From: Cryomorphaceae bacterium
Lineage (GTDB): Bacteria > Bacteroidota > Bacteroidia > Flavobacteriales > Schleiferiaceae
Length of the DNA: 18,955 nucleotides
Direction: 5' to 3'
Assembly (NCBI GenBank): GCA_022565745.1
Contig: JAIUMB010000027.1
Location: 1 to 18,955, forward strand
Program-made: the position numbers and the translations under genes
Notes under the pieces: model-generated
The model's database searches: none
What the model was told of the DNA's origin: nothing
What the model saw: the letters and a program-made list of their open reading frames with translations, nothing else
In this document: piece after piece, positions 9,101 to 14,922 of the stretch
How positions within the stretch are numbered: position 1 is the stretch's first letter
How the letters are laid out: each line of letters opens with the position of its first letter

Positions 9101-12018
9101 ATGGATGGGTTATGCATTTGACTGCGGGAGTAGAGCACGTTACGGTGCGTAATTGTTCCATCATTGCCAGCACTAGCATTACAGGAACAACATCCGCCGG
9201 TATCGTGGCCAGTGGGTCGAACACCAGTGCCATCACCTATGGAAACAACGCAAGCTTTGTGACCATTGAGGATAATTTCTTTGAAGGTGGTTATTACGCG
9301 GTTTCATTAAATGGTATAGGTTCCAACAATAACTCCCCAGGTAATAAAGTCATCAACAATGTCATGGTTGATCAGCGCTATTATGGAATGTACCTGCGTG
9401 CTCAGGAGAATATCGAAGTCATTGGCAACGATATTTCTCGCCCAGACCGCGACAATGGTACCATTCTTTATGCGCTTACTCTGCGAAACGGAGCCCCAGG
9501 TGGTGTGGTGATGAACAACCGCATTCACAATACCCATGGTAATTTACCCAGCAACACATCTACCATTTACTTGATGGACTTTAGAATTAACTCAACATCT
9601 ATGAGTGCTTCTGAACCCTTAATAGTGGCCAATAACCAGATGTACGATATACAGGGTGAAGGCTTGTTCTACGGAATTTATACGTCGAACTCACAGCATA
9701 CCAAGTTCTACCATAATACCATTGTTATGGACGAGCCTTCGGCCTCTAACACCGCTGCGACCAGAGTGTTTTATACCACGTTAACGGCCACCGGACAAGA
9801 GTTTAAAAACAACATCGTTTACATGAACCGCGGCAACAGTGGCGATCAGCACATGGTATGGGTGAACACCGCCACCTCGGCCGTTGAAATAGACAATAAC
9901 GCCTACTTTGCTCCGAATATAAGTGATCCAAACGTTTATTTTGGTCGCTATTCTACGGATTTCGCCGATCTTACAGACTGGCAAACGGCAAATGGTGGCA
10001 TTTATGACCAAAACTCTATTGAGTTTGATCCGACGTTTGTAGGTGGTACGGTGCCCGATCGCAATCGACCTGGAGCAGGTGCCCTTAAAAACATTGGCAC
10101 AAACTTACAGGCTTTGGTGCCGGTAGATTACGACAGCGTTCCGCGTCCTACCGATCCTGATCCCGGTGCTTATGAGTTCACACCATTGCCTTGTACGGGT
10201 ATTTCAGATTTCACTGTGGATTCTCTGTACCCCGGTGGAGCAGTTGTTAGCTGGACAAGCGACAACATCACTGAGTGGCAGGTAGAATGGGACAGCTGCG
10301 GATTTATTCCGGGTTCTCAGTTGGGCAATCTTGACCCGGTTGTTACCACCAATCAAGGCTATTTGATCGATAGTTTGCCTATGGGCGAGTGTGTTTGCGT
10401 ATTTGTGCGTGAAGCTTGTCCGCAAGGTGGTTACGGTCCTTGGAGCAACGCCATAGAAATCTGTGTGCCCATTGAAGACGACGCCGAACTGATGAGCTTG
10501 ATTTCACCAGAAGACATGCAGTGTGGTGATAGTTTGATGGATGTTGTCGTAGAGATTCGCAACAACGGTTTCAATCCCATAACGTCTTTGCCTATAGAGG
10601 TAAATATCACTGGTGATATCACGGAGAACTTGAATTTCACATATACGGGTAACTTACTCGAAACGGAAGTAGATACGGTTGTCGTGGGTACGATCAACAG
10701 CTACTGGGGTGGTTATATCAATGTATCGGCCAGTGTCAATCTTCCGGGTGATCAACTTCGTACCAATGATACAATCAATCTCGACTCTCTATTAATCCTG
10801 CCTTTTGCGCCAAGAGTAGAGGATGCCATTGTTTGTCCGGGAGAAGATAGCGTGACGTTCAATGCGTTTGAAGTACCCGGAGGGAATTACAACTGGTTTG
10901 ACGTGCCAACCGGAGGTACACCTATCTTTACAGGGAATAGCTTTACCGTTCCATCTGCCGGTCCACCAACCGTTTATGTTGAGTACCTCGACCTTGAAGA
11001 TTCTTTGGAAACGACCTTTGCCGCCGGCAACGGTCAAAATGGAAATATGGTCGATTTTGTGATACACAATACGCTGAATATTTATGCATTTGACATGCTT
11101 CCTAGCTCTACCAGCGCTTCAGCAGGTTTTGAAATCTACTACAAGGTTGGCTCTTATCAAGGTTTTGAAGACGACGCCACTGCATGGACCTTGGTTGAAA
11201 CCTTTACGAATGAAAATGTGACTATTGACGTGCCACATCGTTTGACGTTGAATACGCCTTTGCAGTTGAATGCCAATACAACATATTCATTCTACCTGAC
11301 CAGAACCGATGCTTCGGTAAGGTACACTTCAACTTCTAACGAGTACGGGGTATTTGCATCCAATGCCGATATGGATATTTTAGAAGGGGTTGGTAAGTCC
11401 TATCCATTTGGTTCTACGTTTAGACCAAGAATGTGGAATGGAAAAGTGATTTACGGAAGTGAGGCTTGTTCGGAAGAGCGTGTAGAGATTTCTGCATCCA
11501 TCGCCGATACTCTGGTCGTAGATTTTGATTGGACCACCGTTAGTCACACGGTTGACTTCAACTTTACCGGTTCCGGAAATGTGACCGATGTTCAGTGGAC
11601 ATTTGCCGATACATTGGGAACAGCCGTTGGTGATAGCGTGAGCTTCCAATTCCCCGATACGGATAGTTTTGAGGTATGTGTAACCGCTACCAATGGTTGC
11701 GATACCGTAACGTTCTGTCAAATGGTGTGGGCAGAGAATGTGGGACTTGAACATCACGCATTGGCTAGAACGTTGCAGCTGTACCCTAATCCATCACAAG
11801 GTGCATTTGACTTGACGTTTGATCAGCCCTATGTAAGTGACGTGACTTTGAGACTGATGGATATGAATGGCAAAGCCATCTGGGAAGAGCTGATCAGCAA
11901 TCACGAAGGGGCCTACCATCAACGTTTTGATCGTGGCGATCTTTCCTCTGGTGTTTACATGCTTCAAATCCACAACAGAGAAGGGACCATCATGAGAAAA
12001 GTGGTGATTAACAAATAA
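6166..12018 (+). CDS. Giant T9SS-secreted multidomain protein with duplicated CARDB-like/beta-helix modules
   Basis: A 1950-residue surface or extracellular protein. Order, counted from ATG 6166: signal peptide (1-30, cleavage about A30/Q31); discoidin/F5-8-type C-like domain (about 33-173); CARDB-like domain plus right-handed beta-helix (about 180-760); a second such unit (about 761-1341); FN3-like domain (about 1344-1435, ...GYGPWSNAIEICVP); a third CARDB-like domain (about 1439-1544); Ig-like domain with VCPGEDSVTF and YNWFDVPTGG (about 1545-1609); a beta-rich domain common in Bacteroidota secreted proteins (about 1610-1779, IYYKVGSYQGF); PKD-like domain (about 1782-1857, VQWTFADT...CDTVTFC); and a type A T9SS sorting domain (about 1864-1950) with LYPNPSQG and SSGVYMLQI, ending MRKVVINK. 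GTG at 6160 is in frame, but ATG 6166 is the likelier start; ATG 6211 would remove the basic n-region. No catalytic signature was recognised. Adhesion or polysaccharide binding is an inference from the domains. It is probably monocistronic, ending in the strong hairpin downstream. Confidence 0.9.
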   Translation: MFRKLLFTWERKAKLMFSNAFVLLGFMGFAQTNIAPQATVTGSDCRTGLCSDINNLNFGTCGTQQMWISTSNPPSPTPGVDWIQWDFPGPVSFDEFVIHHANATSRSLTGALIQYWDGSAWVNHHTFSNLPQQCDNSVTFPRLTAQTFRITSFEMTGSGQTSNPNFREIEIIQASTAPNDAGVSQLISPDAFCPGNEDVIVRVTNFGTNQIDSVFLDWSFNGTPQTGQWITTTLDTFGGLGSPHTDVNLGSFAFAANTTYDIVAWTSLPNNVIDTVTANDTLSATVSPAISGTYTINDGQPTAGSNFNSFEDFADFLDINGVCGPVIANVDPSSGPYDEQVEFGDIVGVDSINTITINGNGRVLRHNAAGSADRTTLTFNGAKYITVDSLTIEANGSSHGWVTHITGASEHLTIKNCSIMASTTITGTFSAGIVTSGSPTSAITYGDNGSYITIENNYFEGGYYSVTLNGLGSNNNSPGNKVINNVMRDNRYYGIYSRAQEDMEIIGNDISRPDRDNSTIFYAITARNGMPNSVVMNNRIHNTHGNNTSTSTYYGIDIRTNTTSMGPNAQLTVANNLLYDQNARGLFYGIYMSNNNHVNVLHNTIEVDEPTLGVSGNTRVFFQTSNANDCQFKNNIIYLDRGTSGTEHLIYLNTATTDIEVDNNVYFSPNLSSTNVHLGYYSGDQSTFTAWQAANGSAYDQSGIEFDPAFIGGAGTDFLRPSAAPLNFMGANVQTLVPTDIEGFPRPAAPDPGAFQFEPPQGVDMSVSGFTSPAQACGDSAEVVIDVVNLGTDTTETIWIDWAVNNVAQPQVMVTDSFYAGNIVSVSLGWFALAPGQDYDIEVNIDSVFPGPDIDLANNSDELLGYRQGLSGTVTVNQLAMPSATNYANFTDLIDDLNTYGVCGPLVVDVVSGSGPYAEQLEIFNISGADSVNTITINGNGNTITHNASGSGDRTTISLLGASYITFNDLTIEAAGTDNGWVMHLTAGVEHVTVRNCSIIASTSITGTTSAGIVASGSNTSAITYGNNASFVTIEDNFFEGGYYAVSLNGIGSNNNSPGNKVINNVMVDQRYYGMYLRAQENIEVIGNDISRPDRDNGTILYALTLRNGAPGGVVMNNRIHNTHGNLPSNTSTIYLMDFRINSTSMSASEPLIVANNQMYDIQGEGLFYGIYTSNSQHTKFYHNTIVMDEPSASNTAATRVFYTTLTATGQEFKNNIVYMNRGNSGDQHMVWVNTATSAVEIDNNAYFAPNISDPNVYFGRYSTDFADLTDWQTANGGIYDQNSIEFDPTFVGGTVPDRNRPGAGALKNIGTNLQALVPVDYDSVPRPTDPDPGAYEFTPLPCTGISDFTVDSLYPGGAVVSWTSDNITEWQVEWDSCGFIPGSQLGNLDPVVTTNQGYLIDSLPMGECVCVFVREACPQGGYGPWSNAIEICVPIEDDAELMSLISPEDMQCGDSLMDVVVEIRNNGFNPITSLPIEVNITGDITENLNFTYTGNLLETEVDTVVVGTINSYWGGYINVSASVNLPGDQLRTNDTINLDSLLILPFAPRVEDAIVCPGEDSVTFNAFEVPGGNYNWFDVPTGGTPIFTGNSFTVPSAGPPTVYVEYLDLEDSLETTFAAGNGQNGNMVDFVIHNTLNIYAFDMLPSSTSASAGFEIYYKVGSYQGFEDDATAWTLVETFTNENVTIDVPHRLTLNTPLQLNANTTYSFYLTRTDASVRYTSTSNEYGVFASNADMDILEGVGKSYPFGSTFRPRMWNGKVIYGSEACSEERVEISASIADTLVVDFDWTTVSHTVDFNFTGSGNVTDVQWTFADTLGTAVGDSVSFQFPDTDSFEVCVTATNGCDTVTFCQMVWAENVGLEHHALARTLQLYPNPSQGAFDLTFDQPYVSDVTLRLMDMNGKAIWEELISNHEGAYHQRFDRGDLSSGVYMLQIHNREGTIMRKVVINK
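6703..8445 (+). repeat. Internal duplication, unit 1 (CARDB-like + beta-helix)
   Basis: This in-frame unit is homologous to the following unit at a constant offset of 1740 bp through most of the beta-helix, 1743 bp after one codon indel, and about 1752 bp at its N-terminal edge. The best preserved DNA is a 26-bp identity (7222-7247, encoding NTITINGNG). Strongly matching protein patches are NNNSPGNKVINNVM, VIGNDISRPDRDN, VVMNNRIHNTHGN, FYGIY and the closing DPGAF. Confidence 0.9.
8446..10188 (+). repeat. Internal duplication, unit 2 (CARDB-like + beta-helix)
   Basis: Second copy of the module, directly abutting unit 1. It preserves the same landmarks: NTITINGNG (DNA identity at 8962-8987), HNASGSGDRTT, SAITYGNN, FFEGGYYAVSLNG, NNNSPGNKVINNVM, VIGNDISRPDRDNG, VVMNNRIHNTHGN and DPGAYEF. 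The CARDB-like parts (residues about 180-288 and 764-876) have diverged much more than the helix parts. A third, solitary CARDB-like domain at about 10480-10795 (LISPEDMQCGD) shows that this piece has also been copied without the helix. Confidence 0.9.
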
Positions 12019-12034
12019 CCCAAAGCTTCAAAAT

Positions 12035-12070
12035 AAAAGCGGCGCATCAACATTTGATGCGCCGCTTTTT
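12035..12070. terminator. Strong bidirectional rho-independent terminator
   Basis: AAAAGCGGCGCATCAA (12035-12050) pairs perfectly over 16 bp with TTGATGCGCCGCTTTT (12054-12069) around a CAT loop. A T-rich run (12066-12075) follows on the + strand. On the - strand the complement of the A-rich flank (12031-12038) gives the T-run. It lies 16 bp after the stop of the T9SS gene and 31 bp after the stop of the convergent DUF6095-type gene, so it can end both transcripts. Confidence 0.93.
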
Positions 12071-12101
12071 ATTTTATGGTCAACTCTCAATCAGGCACCA
12101 A

Positions 12102-12350
12102 CTACCTCTTTTCAAAAAATGCTTTTAGTACGCGTTTTAAGCCTTTAACCGCCGTGAAAACGGCCGCAATCATTACAAGCATGGAAACAATCAACATCGT
12201 TGGATTGCCATCGCGCAGCTGAGGTACACCAAAGGCAAACATCAATGAGGGCCCTGCAAATACAAAGGGCAAGGAGGCAAACATCAACACAATGCCTTTA
12301 AAAATCTCCTGCTTTTGGTCCTCAGGCATACGGTCTTTTTCTTCATTCAT
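12102..12350 (-). CDS. Small two-helix membrane protein, DUF6095-like
   Basis: An 82-residue protein with a charged N-terminus (MNEEKDRMPEDQKQEIFKG) and two hydrophobic segments: residues about 20-44 (IVLMFASLPFVFAGPSLMFAFGV) and about 51-71 (TMLIVSMLVMIAAVFTAVKGL). It ends in a basic tail, KRVLKAFFEKR. Pattern and size fit the DUF6095 family of Bacteroidota inner-membrane proteins, whose function is not known to me. The ATG at 12350 overlaps the murQ stop (ATGAATGA), implying translational coupling. An in-frame ATG at 12362 would add MLPT and lengthen the overlap to 20 bp. It is the last gene of the - strand block before the bidirectional terminator. Family call is from memory of the pattern and only moderately sure; that it is a real gene is likely. 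Confidence 0.8.
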   Translation of the reverse strand: MNEEKDRMPEDQKQEIFKGIVLMFASLPFVFAGPSLMFAFGVPQLRDGNPTMLIVSMLVMIAAVFTAVKGLKRVLKAFFEKR

Positions 12351-13161
12351 GGTCGGTAGCATGGTTTAATACGGCTCTTACACTGCCGTGTTGTTTAAGT
12401 AAATCTAAGGCGTTTTCGGGTGAAATACCCAATTGTTCGCTGATGATGCGCTGTCCGCGCTCCCAGAGTTTGTTGTTCGACAACTGCATATCGACCATAC
12501 GGTTGCCTACCACACGTCCAAAACGTATGAGTGACGCCGTAGAAATCATATTTAAAATGAGCTTTTGGGCCGTACCGGATTTCATTCTCGTGCTTCCGGT
12601 TACGTACTCGGAGCCAACTTCAGCCACAATAGGGTGGTCGCACACTTCGGTAATGGGACTGCCGGGATTACAGGTGATGCAGCCGGTATGTATGCCATTA
12701 CGTTGGCATGTTTCTAAGGCGCCAATCACATAGGGCGTAGTTCCTGAGGCGGCCAGTCCAATAACCACATCTTTGTTGTTGACCCCATAGGTTTCTAGAT
12801 CGCTATATCCCTGATGGTGGTTGTCTTCGGCAAATTCTACGGCCTTTCTGATGGCCTTATCCCCTCCGGCGATTAACCCAATAAACATATCTTCGGGTAC
12901 GCCAAAGGTCGGTGGACATTCTGAAGCATCCACGATACCTAAACGGCCACTCGTTCCTGCGCCAATATAAAAGACACGCCCGCCTTTGTTGAGTCGATCT
13001 ACAACAACCTCAACCAATGCCTCGATGGCGGGGATGCAGCGCGCAACGGCCTGCGGAACGGTTTGGTCTTCGCGGTTGATTTCCTCTAAGAGTTCGCGGG
13101 TTGAGCGTTTCTCTAAGTGCTGGTACTTGCTCTCTTGTTCGGTGATTTTTTTAAAGCCCAT
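12343..13161 (-). CDS. murQ: N-acetylmuramic acid 6-phosphate etherase
   Basis: MurQ cleaves the lactyl ether of MurNAc 6-phosphate, giving GlcNAc 6-phosphate and D-lactate, a cytoplasmic step of cell-wall sugar recycling. The 272-residue protein is a sugar-isomerase (SIS) domain enzyme. GAGTSGRLG (residues 67-75) binds the phosphosugar; DASECPPTFG (78-87) holds Glu81, matching the catalytic Glu83 of E. coli MurQ; and AEDN (111-114) holds Asp113, matching Asp115. The family signature EVGSEYVTGSTRMKSGTAQ follows at about 191-209. It is slightly shorter than the E. coli enzyme (298). ATG 13161 lies 32 bp after the mnmD stop, with a TAnnTTTG-like element just upstream, so it may be read from mnmD and from its own promoter. 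No MurNAc transporter or MurNAc kinase gene is in the window. Confidence 0.96.
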   Translation of the reverse strand: MGFKKITEQESKYQHLEKRSTRELLEEINREDQTVPQAVARCIPAIEALVEVVVDRLNKGGRVFYIGAGTSGRLGIVDASECPPTFGVPEDMFIGLIAGGDKAIRKAVEFAEDNHHQGYSDLETYGVNNKDVVIGLAASGTTPYVIGALETCQRNGIHTGCITCNPGSPITEVCDHPIVAEVGSEYVTGSTRMKSGTAQKLILNMISTASLIRFGRVVGNRMVDMQLSNNKLWERGQRIISEQLGISPENALDLLKQHGSVRAVLNHATDHE

Positions 13162-13183
13162 AGGTTATTGCTTCGTGTACTCA

Positions 13184-13191
13184 CAAAGGTA
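13184..13191 (-). promoter_or_regulatory. Possible -7 promoter element before murQ
   Basis: On the - strand the sequence reads TACCTTTG, an exact TAnnTTTG match, 22 bp upstream of the murQ ATG and overlapping the mnmD-murQ gap. No good TTTG -33 element is seen at the expected distance, so this may be a chance match. Confidence 0.28.
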
Positions 13192-13193
13192 CA

Positions 13194-13856
13194 CTAGGTT
13201 TTTATTCCGCGTAACATTTCGCGTTTGCCGGGTGGACCGGGGATTTTCTCTACCGTAAAACCCACCGACATCAATGTACGTCGAACGGCGCCTTGGGCAC
13301 AGTAACTCACCCAAATGCCCTCGGGTTTTAGCGCTTCGTAACACTGGTGAAGTACTTCCCTTGACCAGGCTTCTGGGTGGTAGCGAGGGGCAAAGGCGTC
13401 AAAGTAAATGAGGTCGTAAGTATTGGCTTCCGCCATATAATCTTCAAACCGCTGCTTTCTCTTTTCCAGTGAGAAGTAAGGGGTAATGGCTACCAACTCG
13501 TTCCATTTGGCTTGGTGCAAATCAGCAAAATACCGAGGGTCAATCCCGGCTTGGTCGGCATAGTTGAGCTGATCGATTATTTCTGTATTAAGCGGCCGCG
13601 CTTCTAAAGAGGTGTAATGAACCTTTTTGTGTGTTTTTTGTGCCTCTTGGAGGGTGAGTAAGGCGTTTAATCCGGTACCAAACCCGTATTCTAATATAGA
13701 AACGCTCGGCTTTTGTAAGTGATCAAAAGCCGAGCGTAAAAATACGTGAATAGATTCTTGTAAAGCACCGTGTTGACTGTGGTAGTGTTCGTTGAGGTCG
13801 GTGTTTAACAAACTGTGACTACCGTCTTTGGTCGTCGTAAGGCGGAGTTCGCTCAA
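13194..13856 (-). CDS. mnmD: tRNA 5-methylaminomethyl-2-thiouridine methyltransferase, stand-alone MnmD
   Basis: This SAM-dependent enzyme is equivalent to the N-terminal domain of MnmC. It methylates nm5s2U34 to mnm5s2U34 in the wobble position of tRNAs for Lys, Glu and Gln. At 220 residues it lacks the FAD-dependent MnmC oxidase domain, as in other Bacteroidota. Marks are DGSHSLL (11-17), HYHSQHGALQES (24-35), the SAM-binding loop EYGFGTGLNALLT (56-68), LEAR (84-87) as the acidic ribose-binding position, YFDAFAPRYHPEAWS (151-165) and the C-terminal GPPGKREMLRG (207-217). The start is a TTG at 13856; no other in-frame Met exists before residue 141, and the TTG overlaps the upstream stop as TTGA, so translation is probably coupled to the cytochrome-like gene. 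A start upstream is blocked by lack of a suitable codon near the conserved N-terminus. Confidence 0.94.
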   Translation of the reverse strand: MSELRLTTTKDGSHSLLNTDLNEHYHSQHGALQESIHVFLRSAFDHLQKPSVSILEYGFGTGLNALLTLQEAQKTHKKVHYTSLEARPLNTEIIDQLNYADQAGIDPRYFADLHQAKWNELVAITPYFSLEKRKQRFEDYMAEANTYDLIYFDAFAPRYHPEAWSREVLHQCYEALKPEGIWVSYCAQGAVRRTLMSVGFTVEKIPGPPGKREMLRGIKT

Positions 13857-14305
13857 ATCTTCAACTTCTTAATTTTGGGTATCGGACCGTTGCAATAGAG
13901 TTGGTGACAACTGATACAAGTTTGAATGGATTCGTTAAACGCCTGAACCCGACCTTCGCCTTCGGCTTTAGCCAGTAATTCTAGTTTTCGAAGATACTCC
14001 TCTGCCAAGGGCGTAAAGGCACCTCCTTCCAATTCAGCGGGGTTGGTGGCTTCGGCTGTAAGTACGTCAGAAACCCAAGCGGGAATCGGTGTTAAGGGCT
14101 CTCCATTTTCCAGTTGCTCTTTCCATTCAGCACTTAAATCATGCACCTCGTGCATCAAGGCTGCCAGCTCCGAATGCTCGTACATTACCGGCTTTTCCTT
14201 TTCCTGTACGGCCTTGTTGCTGTCTTTTTCTGTGTTTTGCGATTGGCATTGCGATAATAGCACAATGAATAGCAAAACCAATACGGTGGTGATGATTTTT
14301 TTCAT
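13853..14305 (-). CDS. Small cytochrome c'-like periplasmic protein or lipoprotein
   Basis: A 150-residue protein. Residues 1-19 are a signal sequence (MKK followed by IITTVLVLLFIVLLS), ending at Cys20 in LLSQC. Gln at the -1 position makes this a poor classical lipobox, so lipidation is uncertain. The mature part is predicted helical, and a single haem c motif CISCH (130-134) sits near the C-terminus, followed by QLYCNGPIPKIKKLKI. A lone C-terminal CxxCH in a helical protein of about 130 residues is the hallmark of the class II cytochrome c'/c556 fold. Extra Cys138 is notable. It would carry haem in the periplasm and act in electron transfer or gas binding; which cannot be told. It starts 10 bp after the DUF4920 gene and overlaps the mnmD start, so it lies in the same operon. 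Confidence 0.82.
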   Translation of the reverse strand: MKKIITTVLVLLFIVLLSQCQSQNTEKDSNKAVQEKEKPVMYEHSELAALMHEVHDLSAEWKEQLENGEPLTPIPAWVSDVLTAEATNPAELEGGAFTPLAEEYLRKLELLAKAEGEGRVQAFNESIQTCISCHQLYCNGPIPKIKKLKI

Positions 14306-14315
14306 TTCAAATGGA

Positions 14316-14825
14316 TTATTCCATGATGACCCCGTCGGCGAGGAAGGTGATTTTCACCACCGGTTCGGTAATGGCGTCAATTTCTTCTTGACTTTTTCCT
14401 GCATCGTGTGCCTTGTGTCTTAGCCAATCTACACTTTGGGTATCTACCTTAGCAACACCGTTAAGGGTGGCTTTGCGGCCTTCGCTGTTCATGGGCACAA
14501 AGAATCCGTAGTCTTTGAAGCGAACGGTCATGTTCTTGCCGTTGCCCAAATCCACATCCATCCAGCAGCCTTTCTTTTTACATACGCCGAGAACCTCACC
14601 GGTTACTTTGGTTTCAATGCTGTCAACGCCTTCAAGCATAGCCAATAATTCAGAGGCGTCTACAGCACCTTCTGGCGTCAACGTAGAATCGCCGTAAACC
14701 TCGTAAGTTACAGCTTCTGAACTCGTTTCGCTTTCTACATTCAAATTTGCGTTGCTTTCTGGACCGCCACAAGCAACAACGGCAGCCATGATTCCAACAG
14801 CAGATGCCAATTTAATTAAAGTCAT
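14316..14825 (-). CDS. DUF4920 domain lipoprotein
   Basis: A 169-residue lipoprotein from the chosen ATG at 14825: signal MTLIKLASAVGIMAAVVAC with lipobox VVAC (Cys19), a Ser/Glu/Asn-rich tether (about 20-40), then a compact domain (about 42-169). That domain shows the DUF4920 pattern: GEVLGVCKKKGCWMDV (77-92) with Cys82 and Cys87, VRFKDYGFFVP (101-111), a LNGVAKV strand (121-127), LRHKAHDAGKS (135-145), and a closing ITFLADGV. The CxxxxCWM motif suggests a metal or redox centre, but I know of no proven function. An upstream in-frame ATG at 14876 is rejected because it would put a charged, non-signal segment before the signal peptide and overlaps a promoter-like box. Probably the first gene of the unit with the cytochrome c'-like gene (10-bp gap) and mnmD. 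Confidence 0.88.
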   Translation of the reverse strand: MTLIKLASAVGIMAAVVACGGPESNANLNVESETSSEAVTYEVYGDSTLTPEGAVDASELLAMLEGVDSIETKVTGEVLGVCKKKGCWMDVDLGNGKNMTVRFKDYGFFVPMNSEGRKATLNGVAKVDTQSVDWLRHKAHDAGKSQEEIDAITEPVVKITFLADGVIME

Positions 14826-14873
14826 ATTTTTTAGTTTTGGGTTTGTGTGCGTTTTATTCCAATGCACGGGTTG

Positions 14874-14881
14874 CAAAATTA
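14874..14881 (-). promoter_or_regulatory. Possible -7 promoter element before the DUF4920 gene
   Basis: The - strand reads TAATTTTG, an exact TAnnTTTG match, in the 97-bp gap between tsaD and the DUF4920 gene. It predicts a leader of about 40 nt before the ATG at 14825. No clear -33 TTTG was found, so the call is tentative. Confidence 0.35.
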
Positions 14882-14922
14882 AGCAATAAGTATTGATTAT
14901 TAAGGGTTAAAAATCACATTAA

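Noticed and set aside
6166..12018. Interpretation of the beta-helix units as an active pectate or alginate lyase
   Set aside because: I could not identify catalytic residues of a known lyase family; beta-helix folds are widely used for binding only.
14043..14423. 126-residue + strand open frame opposite the cytochrome c'-like gene
   Set aside because: It is antisense to a gene with a clear signal peptide and haem motif; its composition reflects the complementary strand.
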